Below, one piece after another: positions 1 to 8,583 of a DNA stretch of 64,000 bases. Numbering within the stretch: the first letter of the stretch is position 1; the number at the start of each line of letters is the position of its first letter. A program made the translations under genes and the position numbers. The notes under the pieces are model-generated. The model was not told where the DNA came from. It saw nothing but the letters and a program-made list of their open reading frames with translations, and did no database searches. This DNA comes from Yinghuangia sp035454725 (GTDB lineage Bacteria > Actinomycetota > Actinomycetes > Streptomycetales > Streptomycetaceae), in assembly GCF_051388935.1 (NCBI RefSeq), contig NZ_JBPKBI010000022.1, forward strand, positions 37,318 to 101,317, read 5' to 3'.

Positions 1-798
1 GCGGCGATCGACGCCGCGCGGTTTCCGCCCGAGCGGCAGGCCCGGGCGCTGATGGCGACCCACGTGTACGGCACGCCGTGCGACGTGGAGGAGTTGCAGG
101 CCGCCGCCGACGAGCGAGGCGTGCCGCTGCTGTACGACGCCGCACACGCGTTCGGCAGCCGCCGGGGCGGGGTGCCCGTCGGCGGCTTCGGCGCCGCCGA
201 GGTCTTCAGCCTGAGCCCGACCAAGGTCGTCGTGGCCGCCGAGGGGGGCCTGGTGGCCACCCGCGACGCGGCGCTCGCCGAGCAGATCCGCCTCGGGCGC
301 GGCTACGGCAACCCGGGCGACTACGACTGCGTCTTCCCCGGCCTGAACGCGCGGATGTCCGAACTGCACGCCGCGCTGGCACTGGTGTCGTTGCGCACGC
401 TGCCCGAGCGCGTCGCACACCGCGGCGAACTGGCGGCGGCGTTCGCGGCCCGGATCGCGGGCCTGCCCGGCGTACGCCTCCCGGCGCTCGCCGAGGGCGA
501 CACGTCGACGTGGAAGGACCTGACCCTGATCGTCGACCCGTCCTTGTTCGGCTGCGACGTCCCGAAGCTCGCGGACGCGCTGCGCGCCGAGGGCATCGAC
601 TCGCGCCGCTACTTCCACCCGGCGGTGCACACACAGAAGGCGTACACCCGTGAGGGTGACGCGCCGCGGCTCCCGGTGACGGAGGAAATGGCCGAGCGGG
701 TGCTGACGGTGCCGTTGTGGTCGCACATGGACGAGGCGACCGTGCTGCGGGTCGCGGACGCGGTCGTGCGCATCCGAGAACACGCGGCCAAGCTGTGA
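1..798 (+). CDS. DegT/DnrJ/EryC1/StrS-family aminotransferase, 5' end missing
   Basis: Frame 1 is open from the first base, so the gene starts upstream of the window; about 265 C-terminal residues remain. The motif SLSPTK (lysine codon at 223-225) fits the PLP-binding lysine of the DegT/DnrJ/EryC1/StrS sugar aminotransferases, followed by the family's EGG(L)V and a GNPGDYD-type segment, and by the C-terminal RRYFHP region. These enzymes transaminate keto-sugars for deoxy- or aminosugar, cell-wall or antibiotic biosynthesis. The substrate cannot be told, because the partner genes lie outside the window. Transcription probably ends at the hairpin just downstream (810-853). Confidence 0.9.
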   Translation, partial: AAIDAARFPPERQARALMATHVYGTPCDVEELQAAADERGVPLLYDAAHAFGSRRGGVPVGGFGAAEVFSLSPTKVVVAAEGGLVATRDAALAEQIRLGRGYGNPGDYDCVFPGLNARMSELHAALALVSLRTLPERVAHRGELAAAFAARIAGLPGVRLPALAEGDTSTWKDLTLIVDPSLFGCDVPKLADALRAEGIDSRRYFHPAVHTQKAYTREGDAPRLPVTEEMAERVLTVPLWSHMDEATVLRVADAVVRIREHAAKL

Positions 799-809
799 AG
801 GCCTGACGC

Positions 810-853
810 GCGAGGGACGAAAGGTGCCGCGGGACGGCCCTTTCGTCCCTCGC
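810..853. terminator. Bidirectional hairpin terminator
   Basis: A perfect 15-bp inverted repeat (arms 810-824 and 839-853, 14-nt loop) lies between two convergent genes, the aminotransferase and the ADP-ribosylglycohydrolase. It has no clear T-tract on either strand, as is common for streptomycete terminators. Confidence 0.8.
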
Positions 854-875
854 TCTCGGTCCTGCCGCCGCCGGC

Positions 876-1892
876 TCACCAACCTCGGTGCGCGAGCGCG
901 TACGTCCGTCCGGCCAGGTCCGCGATACGGCACTCCCCCGCGTCCGGGACCGCCGTGTGGACGCGGTCGACGGCGGCGTGCCGGTACTCGGCCGGGATGC
1001 CGTCCGTGCCGCCCAGCACCCCCGCGACGGACCCGGTCACCGCGGCGTCGACGGGCGTGTCCCAACCGCCCTCGACGGTCAGCGCGACGCTGCGGCCCCA
1101 GTCGTCCTCACCCCACAGCAGACCGGCGGCGATCAGGCAGGAGTTGCCGACCGCGTGGTGTTCGCCGAAGTGGCCGTACGCGCGCCGCACATCGCCCACG
1201 ACCACGGCCCACGAGCGTCGGCGCGCGTGTGCGACCAGCACTTCGCACAGCGCCTCGAACAGACGGGAGCGCACGGGGATGTGCCGCAGCGAGACGGAGA
1301 CGGCCTCGGCGGCGTCGCGTGCGGTGAACGCGGCCGAGGTGAGCGCGGCGATCCACATCGCGCCGTACAGGCCGCTGGCGACATGCGACAGCTGCGCGTC
1401 CTTGCGGGCGAGCCGCGCCGCGCGCCGGGGGTCGCCGGGGGCGACGTAGCCGTACAGGTCGGCGCGCGGCAGCGCGTCGTCGGCCTCCTGGAACGACTCG
1501 GGCCCGACCGCCGCGCCGGCCCCCCACGGCGGCACGGCACCGTCGACCAACATGCGGTACGCGGCCTGCTCCGCCCCGCCCGGCCGCAGGAACGGCAGGG
1601 CCAGCAGCCACAGGGAACCCATCTGCTCATGGGTGAACCCCGGCCCGTACGTCTCCAGCATGCGCAGCGTCAGCACCGCCCGGTCGACGGTGTCGCGGCG
1701 ATCGCGCAGGTCGGGGAGTTCGCCGGGGTGGTCGGGCAGGTGCGCGGCGGCGCAGCGGCCGAGCCAGCCGCCCTGGATGCGGTCGAGGAGGATGTCATCG
1801 GGCGGGGGCGGATCCGGCGGCCCGGCGGGCGGCAGCCCCGCGTCGATTGCGGCGTCGTCGACAGGTCTCGGTTCTGCTCGTTCACGTCGCAC
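876..1892 (-). CDS. ADP-ribosylglycohydrolase family protein
   Basis: The 338-residue product begins with a Pro/Asp-rich leader of about 32 residues, then DRIQGGWLGR, the usual entry of ADP-ribosylglycohydrolases. The C-terminal GGWDTPVDAAVTGSVAGVLGG corresponds to the family's GGDTDT..GAI..A metal-site segment. Members hydrolyse ADP-ribose bonds on proteins, nucleic acids or free metabolites using two Mg ions. The second motif reads WDTPVD in place of DTDT, so one acidic ligand differs from the classic pattern and the activity is uncertain. The GTG start at 1892 is preceded by GGGGAGGG at good spacing. It stands alone and converges on the aminotransferase. Confidence 0.85.
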   Translation of the reverse strand: MRRERAEPRPVDDAAIDAGLPPAGPPDPPPPDDILLDRIQGGWLGRCAAAHLPDHPGELPDLRDRRDTVDRAVLTLRMLETYGPGFTHEQMGSLWLLALPFLRPGGAEQAAYRMLVDGAVPPWGAGAAVGPESFQEADDALPRADLYGYVAPGDPRRAARLARKDAQLSHVASGLYGAMWIAALTSAAFTARDAAEAVSVSLRHIPVRSRLFEALCEVLVAHARRRSWAVVVGDVRRAYGHFGEHHAVGNSCLIAAGLLWGEDDWGRSVALTVEGGWDTPVDAAVTGSVAGVLGGTDGIPAEYRHAAVDRVHTAVPDAGECRIADLAGRTYALAHRGW

Positions 1893-2182
1893 GGCGTCCC
1901 TCCCCTTCGGGTGGCGTCATGTGTGACCGGCTGACTCGGGATATCGCTCGGGGACATCGCGCGGGTCTCGCTCGGGTTGTCGCGGCGCAGGTGGCCATCA
2001 TGCGCCGACGGACGCGTTATGGCCACACCTCGTCGCACACCAGTACGCCAAACCCCCAATCGGATGGAAATCCACCCATGCCACCCGCCATAAGTTACGT
2101 GCAGGTTGCATGGACGGGGGGTGGTTCGGGTCGTTGGCGTAAAAGCAACGTGTAACCCGGAAAATCGACAGCGCCAAGGGGG

Positions 2183-2210
2183 TTCGCAACGGGCGCGGAT
2201 CGCGTACCTT
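2183..2210 (+). promoter_or_regulatory. Candidate promoter for a leaderless transcript
   Basis: TTCGCA (2183-2188), a 16-bp spacer and TACCTT (2205-2210) lie immediately upstream of the ATG at 2218. The 7 nt between the -10-like hexamer and the start codon, and the absence of a Shine-Dalgarno sequence, fit a leaderless mRNA as is frequent in actinomycetes. This is inferred from sequence alone. Confidence 0.45.
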
Positions 2211-2217
2211 AGCGCCC

Positions 2218-2778
2218 ATGACCTCGGCTCGAGCCTTTGACGGCGGCTTCTATTCGCCGTATTCGGAGACCCCGATCTACGACCGTCTGGTGGCCGAGCG
2301 AGGCCGCCCGGAGATCGGACCCATGCATGTGCCCGCGCCGGACTTCACCGGGCTCGGACACTACTCGCGCTTCGGCGACCGCCCGGCCCTGCCGGCGCTG
2401 CCCGCGCTGCCTTCCTCGTACTCCGGTTCTTCGTACGGGAGTTCGTCGTATTCGAGCCCTTCCGCGCAGTCGTCGCCCACGGGCGGCTACGCGGCTGCCC
2501 CGGTGCCGTACGCCGGCGCCCAGCAGGCCCCTTCGTCGCCGCCGAGCGGCAACTACGGTGCGGGCTACGCGGCGGCGCCGGTCGTTCCGCAGGCCCACTA
2601 CGCGCCGGCGCCCCCGCAGCAGTATGCGCAGCCGCTCCCCCAGGGTTACCGCCCGGCCCCCGGCGCGCCGCAGGGCTACCGCCCCGCCCCGCCCCCGCCG
2701 CAGCCGTACACCGGCCAGGTCCCGCCGCCCCGCGTCCCGGGCCGTCCCGAGCCGAGTGGCTTCCAGGACCGGTACTGA
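2218..2778 (+). CDS. Tyr/Pro/Ser-rich protein resembling DUF6643
   Basis: 186 residues. The N-terminus (YSPYSETPIYDRLVAERG, then a PMHVPAP segment) resembles what I recall of the Streptomyces family DUF6643. The remainder is low complexity: LPALPALPSS, Ser/Tyr runs, then repeated QGYRPAP-like units up to residue ~170. There is no signal peptide or membrane segment, so it is probably a cytoplasmic, largely disordered protein. Function unknown. It appears to be monocistronic and probably leaderless. Confidence 0.75.
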   Translation: MTSARAFDGGFYSPYSETPIYDRLVAERGRPEIGPMHVPAPDFTGLGHYSRFGDRPALPALPALPSSYSGSSYGSSSYSSPSAQSSPTGGYAAAPVPYAGAQQAPSSPPSGNYGAGYAAAPVVPQAHYAPAPPQQYAQPLPQGYRPAPGAPQGYRPAPPPPQPYTGQVPPPRVPGRPEPSGFQDRY

Positions 2779-3150
2779 CCGGCCGAGCCGGAACACCGAC
2801 GGCCTGAGCAACGCGCCACGTCGGCAAGGGACTTCGCCCGCACGAGTGGCCCCGTGCGGTCACCGGCAGCGGCAGCACGCCCATCGCCTGCGGTGAGTTC
2901 CGCGTCGTGATCGCGGCCGATGCGGGCTGGACGGGCTCGGCGTGCCCAAGCGGGACGCCGGTCGTTTGCGATGCGATGAACTGCCCTGCGCGACAACGGG
3001 GTTGAGCACCACGGCGTTGAGCGCCACGGCCCCAGCGGCTTCGGCGACATCACGGCTCTGCGCGTGCCGTACCAGCGGCGAAGAGCCCCCGAGCGGCACG
3101 TCGCGGACGGGCCCGCGCAGGGCGAGCTCCCGCTGCACCCGCGGCCGGTC
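2779..3150. other. 372-bp intergenic region, no supported gene
   Basis: This lies between the convergent DUF6643-like gene and mshC. A minus-strand open frame (2860-3138) is present but has no Shine-Dalgarno sequence, no recognisable family and many Ser/Arg codons, so I do not call it. No strong terminator hairpin was found. Confidence 0.5.
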
Positions 3151-4377
3151 TCAAAGGGCCACGCCGAGCAGCGCGTCGATGGCACGTGACGCCACCCCGG
3201 GAGCTCCTTCGTCCGTGCCTCCCGAGGTGAGCTGTGCTTCCGCCCAGGCGTCCACCACAGCCAGTGCACCCGGAGCGTCGAGGTCGTCGGCCAGGCGCTC
3301 GCGCAGGCCGGCCAACAGGGTGTCCGCAGGAGGGCCGTCGGGGCGGGAGACCGCGGCGCGCCAGCGGTTCAGGCGGTTCTGCGCGTCGGCGAGGACGGTG
3401 TCGGTCCACTCCCAGTCGCTGCGGTAATGGTGGGCGAGCAGCGCGAGCCTCATCGCCATGGGCTCGACCCCGGCGCGGCGCAGCGCGGAAACGAACACCA
3501 GATTGCCGCGCGACTTCGACATCTTCTCGCCGTCCAGCGCGACCATGCCCGCGTGCACATAGGCCTTCGCGTACGGCGCCTTCCCCGTGGCCACCTGGGC
3601 GTGCGAGGCACCCATCTCGTGGTGCGGGAACACCAGGTCGGAACCGCCGCCTTGGACGTCGAAGCCCATGCCCAGGTGGTCGATGGCGATGGCGACGCAT
3701 TCGATGTGCCAGCCGGGTCGGCCGGGTCCCAGCGGGCTGGGCCACGACGGTTCTCCGCCGCGGGCCGCGCGCCACAGCAGCGGGTCGAGCGGGTTCTTCT
3801 TGCCCGGCCGGTCGGGGTCGCCGCCGCGCTCGGCGGAGAGTTTGAGCATCTCATCGGGCGACAGGCCGGACACCCCGCCGAAGCACTCGTCCGAGGCCAC
3901 CGAGAAGTAGACGTCACCGTCGACGTCGTACGCCGCGCCCTTGTCCTTGAGGTCGACGATGAGCGGCACGATGCGATCGATCGCCTCGACCACCCCGATG
4001 TAGTGGTCGGGAGGGAGAACGCGCAGCGCGGTCATGTCCTCGCGGAACAACGTTGTCTCGCGTGCCGCCAGCTCGGTCCAGTCCTCGCCGTCCCGTGCCG
4101 CGCGCTCCAGAAGCGGATCGTCGACGTCGGTGACGTTCTGTACGTAGTGCACGCGGTGCCCGGCGTCGCGCCAGGCGCGCTGGAGCAGATCGAACGCCAC
4201 GTACGTCGCGGCATGCCCCATATGCGTGGCGTCGTACGGCGTGATGCCGCAGACGTAGAGCCGGGCCACCGGCCCCGGAGCTGTCGTCACAAGATCGCCG
4301 GCGGCGCTGTCGTACACGCGCACGGACGCGCCCTGACCAGGCAGGACGGGCAATTCGGGGGCAGGCCAGGCATACAT
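3151..4377 (-). CDS. mshC: Mycothiol ligase (Cys:GlcN-Ins ligase)
   Basis: 408 residues, the normal length for MshC. It joins L-cysteine to 1D-myo-inositol 2-amino-2-deoxy-alpha-D-glucopyranoside using ATP, the third step of mycothiol synthesis, the actinobacterial replacement for glutathione. It has the class-I synthetase core: CGITPYDATHMGH near the N-terminus (zinc-binding Cys plus the HIGH-type motif), QNVTDVDD, WHIEC and HHEMGASH in the middle, and EKMSKSRGN (KMSKS loop) towards the C-terminus. These separate it from cysteinyl-tRNA synthetase by length and by the MYAWPAPELP start. ATG 4377 was chosen because the frame is open upstream to 4926 but that extension is unlike the family. The adjacent SCO1664/DUF3090/phosphatase genes are its usual neighbours. 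Confidence 0.97.
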   Translation of the reverse strand: MYAWPAPELPVLPGQGASVRVYDSAAGDLVTTAPGPVARLYVCGITPYDATHMGHAATYVAFDLLQRAWRDAGHRVHYVQNVTDVDDPLLERAARDGEDWTELAARETTLFREDMTALRVLPPDHYIGVVEAIDRIVPLIVDLKDKGAAYDVDGDVYFSVASDECFGGVSGLSPDEMLKLSAERGGDPDRPGKKNPLDPLLWRAARGGEPSWPSPLGPGRPGWHIECVAIAIDHLGMGFDVQGGGSDLVFPHHEMGASHAQVATGKAPYAKAYVHAGMVALDGEKMSKSRGNLVFVSALRRAGVEPMAMRLALLAHHYRSDWEWTDTVLADAQNRLNRWRAAVSRPDGPPADTLLAGLRERLADDLDAPGALAVVDAWAEAQLTSGGTDEGAPGVASRAIDALLGVAL

Positions 4378-4446
4378 GCCTATGAGCGTAACGGTACGTG
4401 AGCACCGCCCGGCGGGGGGCGCCGAAAATCGGCAACAACCCACTAC

Positions 4447-4502
4447 TGGAGAGAGTTCCTCCACTTCTGCTAGCCTCGAATCAACCGGAGAGAAATTCTC
4501 CG
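4447..4502. promoter_or_regulatory. Two related operator-like boxes upstream of tetR
   Basis: Box 1 (4448-4462, GGAGAGAGTTCCTCC) and box 2 (4487-4501, GGAGAGAAATTCTCC) match at 12 of 15 positions and are 39 bp apart. Both are imperfect palindromes; within box 2, GAGAA-A-TTCTC (4490-4500) is perfect. They lie in the 285-bp gap between divergent mshC and the TetR gene. They are the natural candidate for autoregulation of the TetR/efflux pair (inference). Confidence 0.6.
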
Positions 4503-4662
4503 ATTGCACCACCCGCCTGCCTCGTCGGCTGCGCCGGAAGGAACGAAGCGAGTGGACGCGCAGGCAAGTCACAGGTCGGAACCCGACGTGCGCAGCCGGA
4601 GCGAGGAACGAGCGCAAGACTGCGGCAATCGCGTTTCGACCGCACACAAGGAGCTGAGCAGC

Positions 4663-5427
4663 ATGCGCGCCGACGCCCAGCGCAACCGCCAGGCCATCAT
4701 CGCCGCCGCCCGCGACATCTTCGGCGAGTCCGGCGCCGACGCCCCGCTCGACGAGATCGCGCGGCGGGCGGGTGTGGGCATCGCGACGCTCTACCGCCGC
4801 TTCCCGCAGCGCGACGACCTGATCCGGGCCGTGGTGCTCGACACCTTCCAACGCATCGTCGAGAAGGCGGAGGCCGCGATGGCCGAGGGCACCGACGCGT
4901 TCGACGCGCTGCGCCGGTTCATGCACGCCGCGCTCGACATCAAGATCGGTGCGACGATGCCGGTCCTCGCCGGCCGTGTGGTGTTCGACGAAGAGGTCGA
5001 CAAGGCGCGGCTGGAGGCAGGCAACCGGCTACAGCCCATGTTGGAGCGGGCGCAGGAGCAGGGCCTGGTCCGGCCGGACATCGCGTTCGGGGACCTCACG
5101 CTCATGGTCATGCGGCTCAGCCGGCCGCTGCCCGCGATCACCCGGCTCGTGATCGACGCGGACATCGCCCACCGCCATCTGGACATCTATCTCGACGGGT
5201 TGCGGGCGGCTTGCAACAACGACCGCTCGGAACTCCCCGGACCGGTCGTCACACTCGCGGACTTCTCGAAGTTGAAGGAGAAGCTGGGTGGCCCCCGGGA
5301 CATCGGTGACGACGGCCCCCACGCCACCGGGTCGGACACGCCCCTCGGGGTCTCACCGGACGCAGGGCACGGCAACGGGCACCACGGCGAACACCACGGC
5401 GAACACCACGGCGGACAGGCCACGTGA
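4663..5427 (+). CDS. TetR-family repressor, probable regulator of the adjacent efflux pump
   Basis: 254 residues. Residues ~1-50 form the TetR DNA-binding domain (RNRQAIIAAARDIFGESG, DEIARRAGVGIATLYRRFP). The rest is an alpha-helical ligand-binding domain. The ATG at 4663 has AAGGAG upstream, while the open frame extends to 4504 without family similarity. The C-terminal ~20 residues are His-rich, with GEHHGEHHGG, which is unusual for TetR proteins and could bind metal (inference). The stop lies 111 bp before the MFS gene on the same strand, so the two are probably co-transcribed and controlled from the boxes at 4447-4502. Confidence 0.93.
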   Translation: MRADAQRNRQAIIAAARDIFGESGADAPLDEIARRAGVGIATLYRRFPQRDDLIRAVVLDTFQRIVEKAEAAMAEGTDAFDALRRFMHAALDIKIGATMPVLAGRVVFDEEVDKARLEAGNRLQPMLERAQEQGLVRPDIAFGDLTLMVMRLSRPLPAITRLVIDADIAHRHLDIYLDGLRAACNNDRSELPGPVVTLADFSKLKEKLGGPRDIGDDGPHATGSDTPLGVSPDAGHGNGHHGEHHGEHHGGQAT

Positions 5428-5538
5428 GCACCGCGGGCCACCGCAACCCGGGCCCGCCGGGCTGCCGCCGAAGCGGCGAGGACGCCGACCGCTTCGGTAC
5501 TCGACACATTCACGACTCACTCAAAGCAGGCGATTTCC

Positions 5539-7062
5539 ATGAGCACGTCGCTCTCGAAAGACCCGGCCCAACCGCCCGCGACCCCCGGCGCTGATCCCAA
5601 CCCCCGCCGCTGGCTCGCCCTCGCGTTCATCGCGCTCGCCCAACTGATGGTCATCATCGACGTGACCATCGTGAACATCGCCCTGCCGTCGGCCCAGCAG
5701 GACATGGAGGTCTCCGACGCCTCGCGGCAGTGGGTGATCACCGCGTACACCCTCGCGTTCGGCAGCCTTCTGCTTCTCGGCGGCCGGATCGCCGACTACA
5801 CCGGCCGCAAGCGCACGTTCCTCATCGGCCTGGTCGGTTTCGCGGGCGCGTCCGCGCTCGGCGGCGCGGCGAACACCTTCGGCCTGCTGCTCGCGGCCCG
5901 CGCACTGCAAGGCGGTTTCGGCGCGCTGCTGGCCCCGGCCGCGCTGTCGCTGCTCGCGGTCAACTTCACCGATCCGAAGGAACGCGCAACCGCCTTCGGC
6001 GTGTTCGGCGCGATCGCGGGCGGCGGCAGCGCGCTGGGACTGGTACTCGGCGGATTCCTGACCGAATACCTCGACTGGCGTTGGTGCTTCTACGTCAACG
6101 TCCCCGTCGCGCTGATCGCCGGCACAGGGGCGTACATGGTGCTCCGGGAGACGCGCGCGGAGGGCCGGGCGAGGTTCGACATCCCCGGCGTACTGCTGGT
6201 CACCGCGGGCCTGTTCGCGGTCGTGTACGGCCTGAGCGAAGCCGAGGCCGACGGGTGGGGCTCGGCGACCGTGGTGGGCCTGCTGGTCGGCGGGGCGGTG
6301 CTGCTCGGCGTGTTCGCGTACGTCGAGACCCGTGTGGAACGGCCGTTGCTGCCCCTGCGGGTCGCGCTGGACCGCACCCGCGGCGGCGCCTACCTGGCGA
6401 TCGCGCTCGGCGTCATCGCGCTCTTCGCGGTGTTCCTGTTCCTGACCTACTACCTCCAGGAGGTCAAGGACTACTCGCCGGTCAAGGCGGGGCTCGCGTT
6501 CCTGCCGATGTCGGCGGGCGTGGTGGTGACCGCAGGCGGGCTGTCGTCCCGCCTGATCCCGCGGGTCCCGCCCCGCGCGCTCGTGGTGCCGGGTCTGCTG
6601 ACCGCGGCGGGCGGCATGTTCCTGCTGTCCACCGTGGAGGTCGACACGTCGTACGCGGCGGGTGTCCTGCCGTCGATCCTGCTCCTCGGCGCCGGTATGG
6701 GCATGGTGATGTCCACCGCCATGAACTACGCGACGCACAACGTCGCGGCGGAGGACTCCGGCATCGCGTCAGCGATGGCCAACACCGCGCAGCAGGTGGG
6801 TGGTTCGATCGGTGTCGCGCTGCTGAACACGATCGCGACGACGGCGACCTCGGACTACCTGAGCAGCCGGACCGTCACACCGGAGGTGATGCGCGCGGGA
6901 CTCGTGGAGGGCTTCTCGGTGGCCTCGGTCTACGCCGGGTGCATCCTCGTCGGCGCCGCGCTGCTGGTCGGTTTCGTGATGAACACGCCGCGCCCGAAGC
7001 GCCCGGAGGGCGAGGGCGGCGAGACCGAGGCCACCGCGACCCGCGCGGTGCACGTCGGCTGA
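5539..7062 (+). CDS. DHA2-type (14-TM) MFS drug efflux transporter
   Basis: 507 residues, the usual size of EmrB/QacA proton-driven exporters. The first membrane segment holds the family motif DVTIVNIALPSAQQDM (residues ~32-48), then GGRIADYTGRKRTF (MFS motif A) and an R-x-x-G motif C region near GFLTEYLDWRWCFYVNVPVA. About 14 hydrophobic segments can be counted. Substrate unknown; the upstream TetR gene suggests induction by the pump's own substrate. A GC-rich hairpin at 7089-7120 follows the stop. Confidence 0.95.
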   Translation: MSTSLSKDPAQPPATPGADPNPRRWLALAFIALAQLMVIIDVTIVNIALPSAQQDMEVSDASRQWVITAYTLAFGSLLLLGGRIADYTGRKRTFLIGLVGFAGASALGGAANTFGLLLAARALQGGFGALLAPAALSLLAVNFTDPKERATAFGVFGAIAGGGSALGLVLGGFLTEYLDWRWCFYVNVPVALIAGTGAYMVLRETRAEGRARFDIPGVLLVTAGLFAVVYGLSEAEADGWGSATVVGLLVGGAVLLGVFAYVETRVERPLLPLRVALDRTRGGAYLAIALGVIALFAVFLFLTYYLQEVKDYSPVKAGLAFLPMSAGVVVTAGGLSSRLIPRVPPRALVVPGLLTAAGGMFLLSTVEVDTSYAAGVLPSILLLGAGMGMVMSTAMNYATHNVAAEDSGIASAMANTAQQVGGSIGVALLNTIATTATSDYLSSRTVTPEVMRAGLVEGFSVASVYAGCILVGAALLVGFVMNTPRPKRPEGEGGETEATATRAVHVG

Positions 7063-7088
7063 ACCGCTGCCTTCCCGACTCACCGGTC

Positions 7089-7120
7089 AGGGCCCGGGCT
7101 CCCGTGGGGGTCCGGGCCTT
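7089..7120. terminator. Hairpin terminator after the MFS gene
   Basis: GGCCCGG (7091-7097) pairs with CCGGGCC (7112-7118), extended by G-T/A-T pairs, with a 14-nt loop that can itself pair. It sits 27 bp after the MFS stop and before the convergent SCO1664-like gene. Confidence 0.65.
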
Positions 7121-7177
7121 CCGCACGGACGCGCCGGGAGCAGGGCGGTCATGGCGGCAAGGATCAGCCCCGGCCGC

Positions 7178-8089
7178 TCAGATCAGCGGCCACGGCACCG
7201 CGGGCCTCCGCCCCGGGGCCGGCACCGGGTGCCGGCCCGTCTGCACGAGCCGGTCGACGCGTGCGCCGAGCGCCTCGATCTCGTCGGCGGTCAGGTGGGC
7301 GGCGAGCGCCGTGCCCAGGCCTGCCGCGAGGTCCGCGCGCAGCCGCCGCAGCGTCTCCAGAGCGTCGTCGGGCAGCGGGTCGCCGGCCCAACCCCACAGC
7401 AGCGTGCGGAGTTTGTCCTCGCTGTGCAGGCAGATGCCGTGGTCGATGCCGTACACGTGGCCGTCCGCGCCGGGCAGCAGGTGCCCGCCCTTGCGGTCCG
7501 CGTTGTTGACCACGGCGTCGAACACCGCGACGCGGCGCATGGGTTCGCTGTCGCGGTGGACCAGCAGCGCGGGCCTGTGCCCGCCTTCGCCGTCGTCGAC
7601 CGCGACCTCGGCTATCGGCAGCCAGCCCGGTTCGGGGGACGCGGGGTCCTGCACGTCGACCAGTCCGCCGCCCGGCTCGCCGTCGATCCACAGCTGGCAC
7701 ATGCCGGTGCCGTACGGCCCCTCGCGAAGCACGGTCGGCGGCACGATGCCCCATCCGGTCGCCTCGGACAGGGCGTACGTCGCGACCTCGCGCCCGGCGA
7801 GCGTGCCGTCGGGGAAGTCCCACAGCGGCCGCTCGCCCGCGACCGGCTTCCATACGCACGCCCGGGCGACCCCGTCGACCTCGATGCGGCAGTACAAGGT
7901 CGCGTTGGACGCGTCGGTCAACCGGCCTTCGACGGTGATCTCGCCGCGGCGGAGCAGTTCTTCGGCGGCCTCGGTGTCCAGGACGGTGTCGCCGCCCGTC
8001 GGGCCCTGGGCGGCGCTCAGCGGCGGTATCCGTTCGCGCGGGGGCAGATGTGGCCGTCTGCGTCCATCGGCAGCCCGCAGAACGGGCAC
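7178..8089 (-). CDS. SCO1664-family protein (PI3/4-kinase-like fold)
   Basis: About 300 residues, depending on the start. It matches the conserved actinobacterial family that accompanies mshC (mshC is SCO1663 in S. coelicolor, as I recall). NADRKGGHLL and GIDHGICLHSEDKLRTLLWGW resemble the catalytic and metal-binding loops of PI3/4-kinase-like and HipA-like phosphotransferases. The substrate is unknown. Start uncertain: the recognisable protein begins near LDTEAAEELLRRGEI, yet no ATG/GTG/TTG occurs just upstream. GTG 8089 is the nearest in-frame start and overlaps the DUF3090 gene by 73 nt. A CTG overlapping the DUF3090 stop is another option. Tight overlap implies co-transcription with DUF3090. 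Confidence 0.85.
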   Translation of the reverse strand: MPVLRAADGRRRPHLPPRERIPPLSAAQGPTGGDTVLDTEAAEELLRRGEITVEGRLTDASNATLYCRIEVDGVARACVWKPVAGERPLWDFPDGTLAGREVATYALSEATGWGIVPPTVLREGPYGTGMCQLWIDGEPGGGLVDVQDPASPEPGWLPIAEVAVDDGEGGHRPALLVHRDSEPMRRVAVFDAVVNNADRKGGHLLPGADGHVYGIDHGICLHSEDKLRTLLWGWAGDPLPDDALETLRRLRADLAAGLGTALAAHLTADEIEALGARVDRLVQTGRHPVPAPGRRPAVPWPLI

Positions 8090-8583
8090 GGCGGCCGGCC
8101 GGCGGCGACCACGAGCAGGGCGCGCTTGGCGAACGCGCGGGCCATCGCCCCGGTCAGGCGTACGCGAAGCAGCGGCGGACCGTCTTCGTCGTCCTCGCCG
8201 AGCAGGGTGTCCTCGGGGTTCTCGTCGTCGGGGACCTGCGCCTGGGCCTCGACGACGAGGCGTTCGTCGTCGGAGTCCCACGCGAGCGCCATCGTGCCGA
8301 CCCGGAACTCCTCCAGGATCGGCACCTCCAGCGGCGCGGAGTCTTCGAGGTCCGGCGGCGCCACGGCCGGGACCGCGGTCTCGCCGCCGGCACGCCGCAC
8401 GAGCTCGTCGAGGAGTTCGTCGACGCGCTCGGCGAGGACCGCGACCTGGGCCTTCTCCAGCGCGACGCTGGTGACGCGCCCGCCCGCGGCGGCCTGGAGG
8501 AAGAAGGTGCGCTGCCCTGGCTCCCCGACCGTGCCGGCGACGAAACGGTCTGGGGGGTCGTAGAGGAAGACCTGGCGGGGCAC
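8017..8583 (-). CDS. DUF3090 family protein
   Basis: 188 residues starting PRQVFLYDPPDRFVAGTVGEPGQRTFFLQA, the hallmark of DUF3090, and ending with a zinc-ribbon-like CPFCGLPMDADGHICPRANGY. Function unknown, but the family is strongly linked to the SCO1664-like protein and a histidine phosphatase across actinobacteria, suggesting a shared pathway. The GTG start at 8583 has a GGAG-type ribosome-binding site. Confidence 0.93.
   Translation of the reverse strand: MPRQVFLYDPPDRFVAGTVGEPGQRTFFLQAAAGGRVTSVALEKAQVAVLAERVDELLDELVRRAGGETAVPAVAPPDLEDSAPLEVPILEEFRVGTMALAWDSDDERLVVEAQAQVPDDENPEDTLLGEDDEDGPPLLRVRLTGAMARAFAKRALLVVAAGRPPCPFCGLPMDADGHICPRANGYRR

Noticed and set aside
2860..3138. 92-codon minus-strand frame between the DUF6643-like gene and mshC
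   Set aside because: No start signal, no family, Ser/Arg-rich; could be a remnant but cannot be supported.
4378..4926. N-terminal extension of mshC upstream of 4377
   Set aside because: The frame is open but crosses the tetR promoter boxes and start; the extension does not resemble MshC.
5730..8474. A 900-codon open frame on the plus strand through the MFS gene and beyond
   Set aside because: It is the +2 shadow of the MFS gene and the antisense of SCO1664/DUF3090; the composition is almost only Arg/Pro/Gly/Ala, with no motif or ribosome-binding site.
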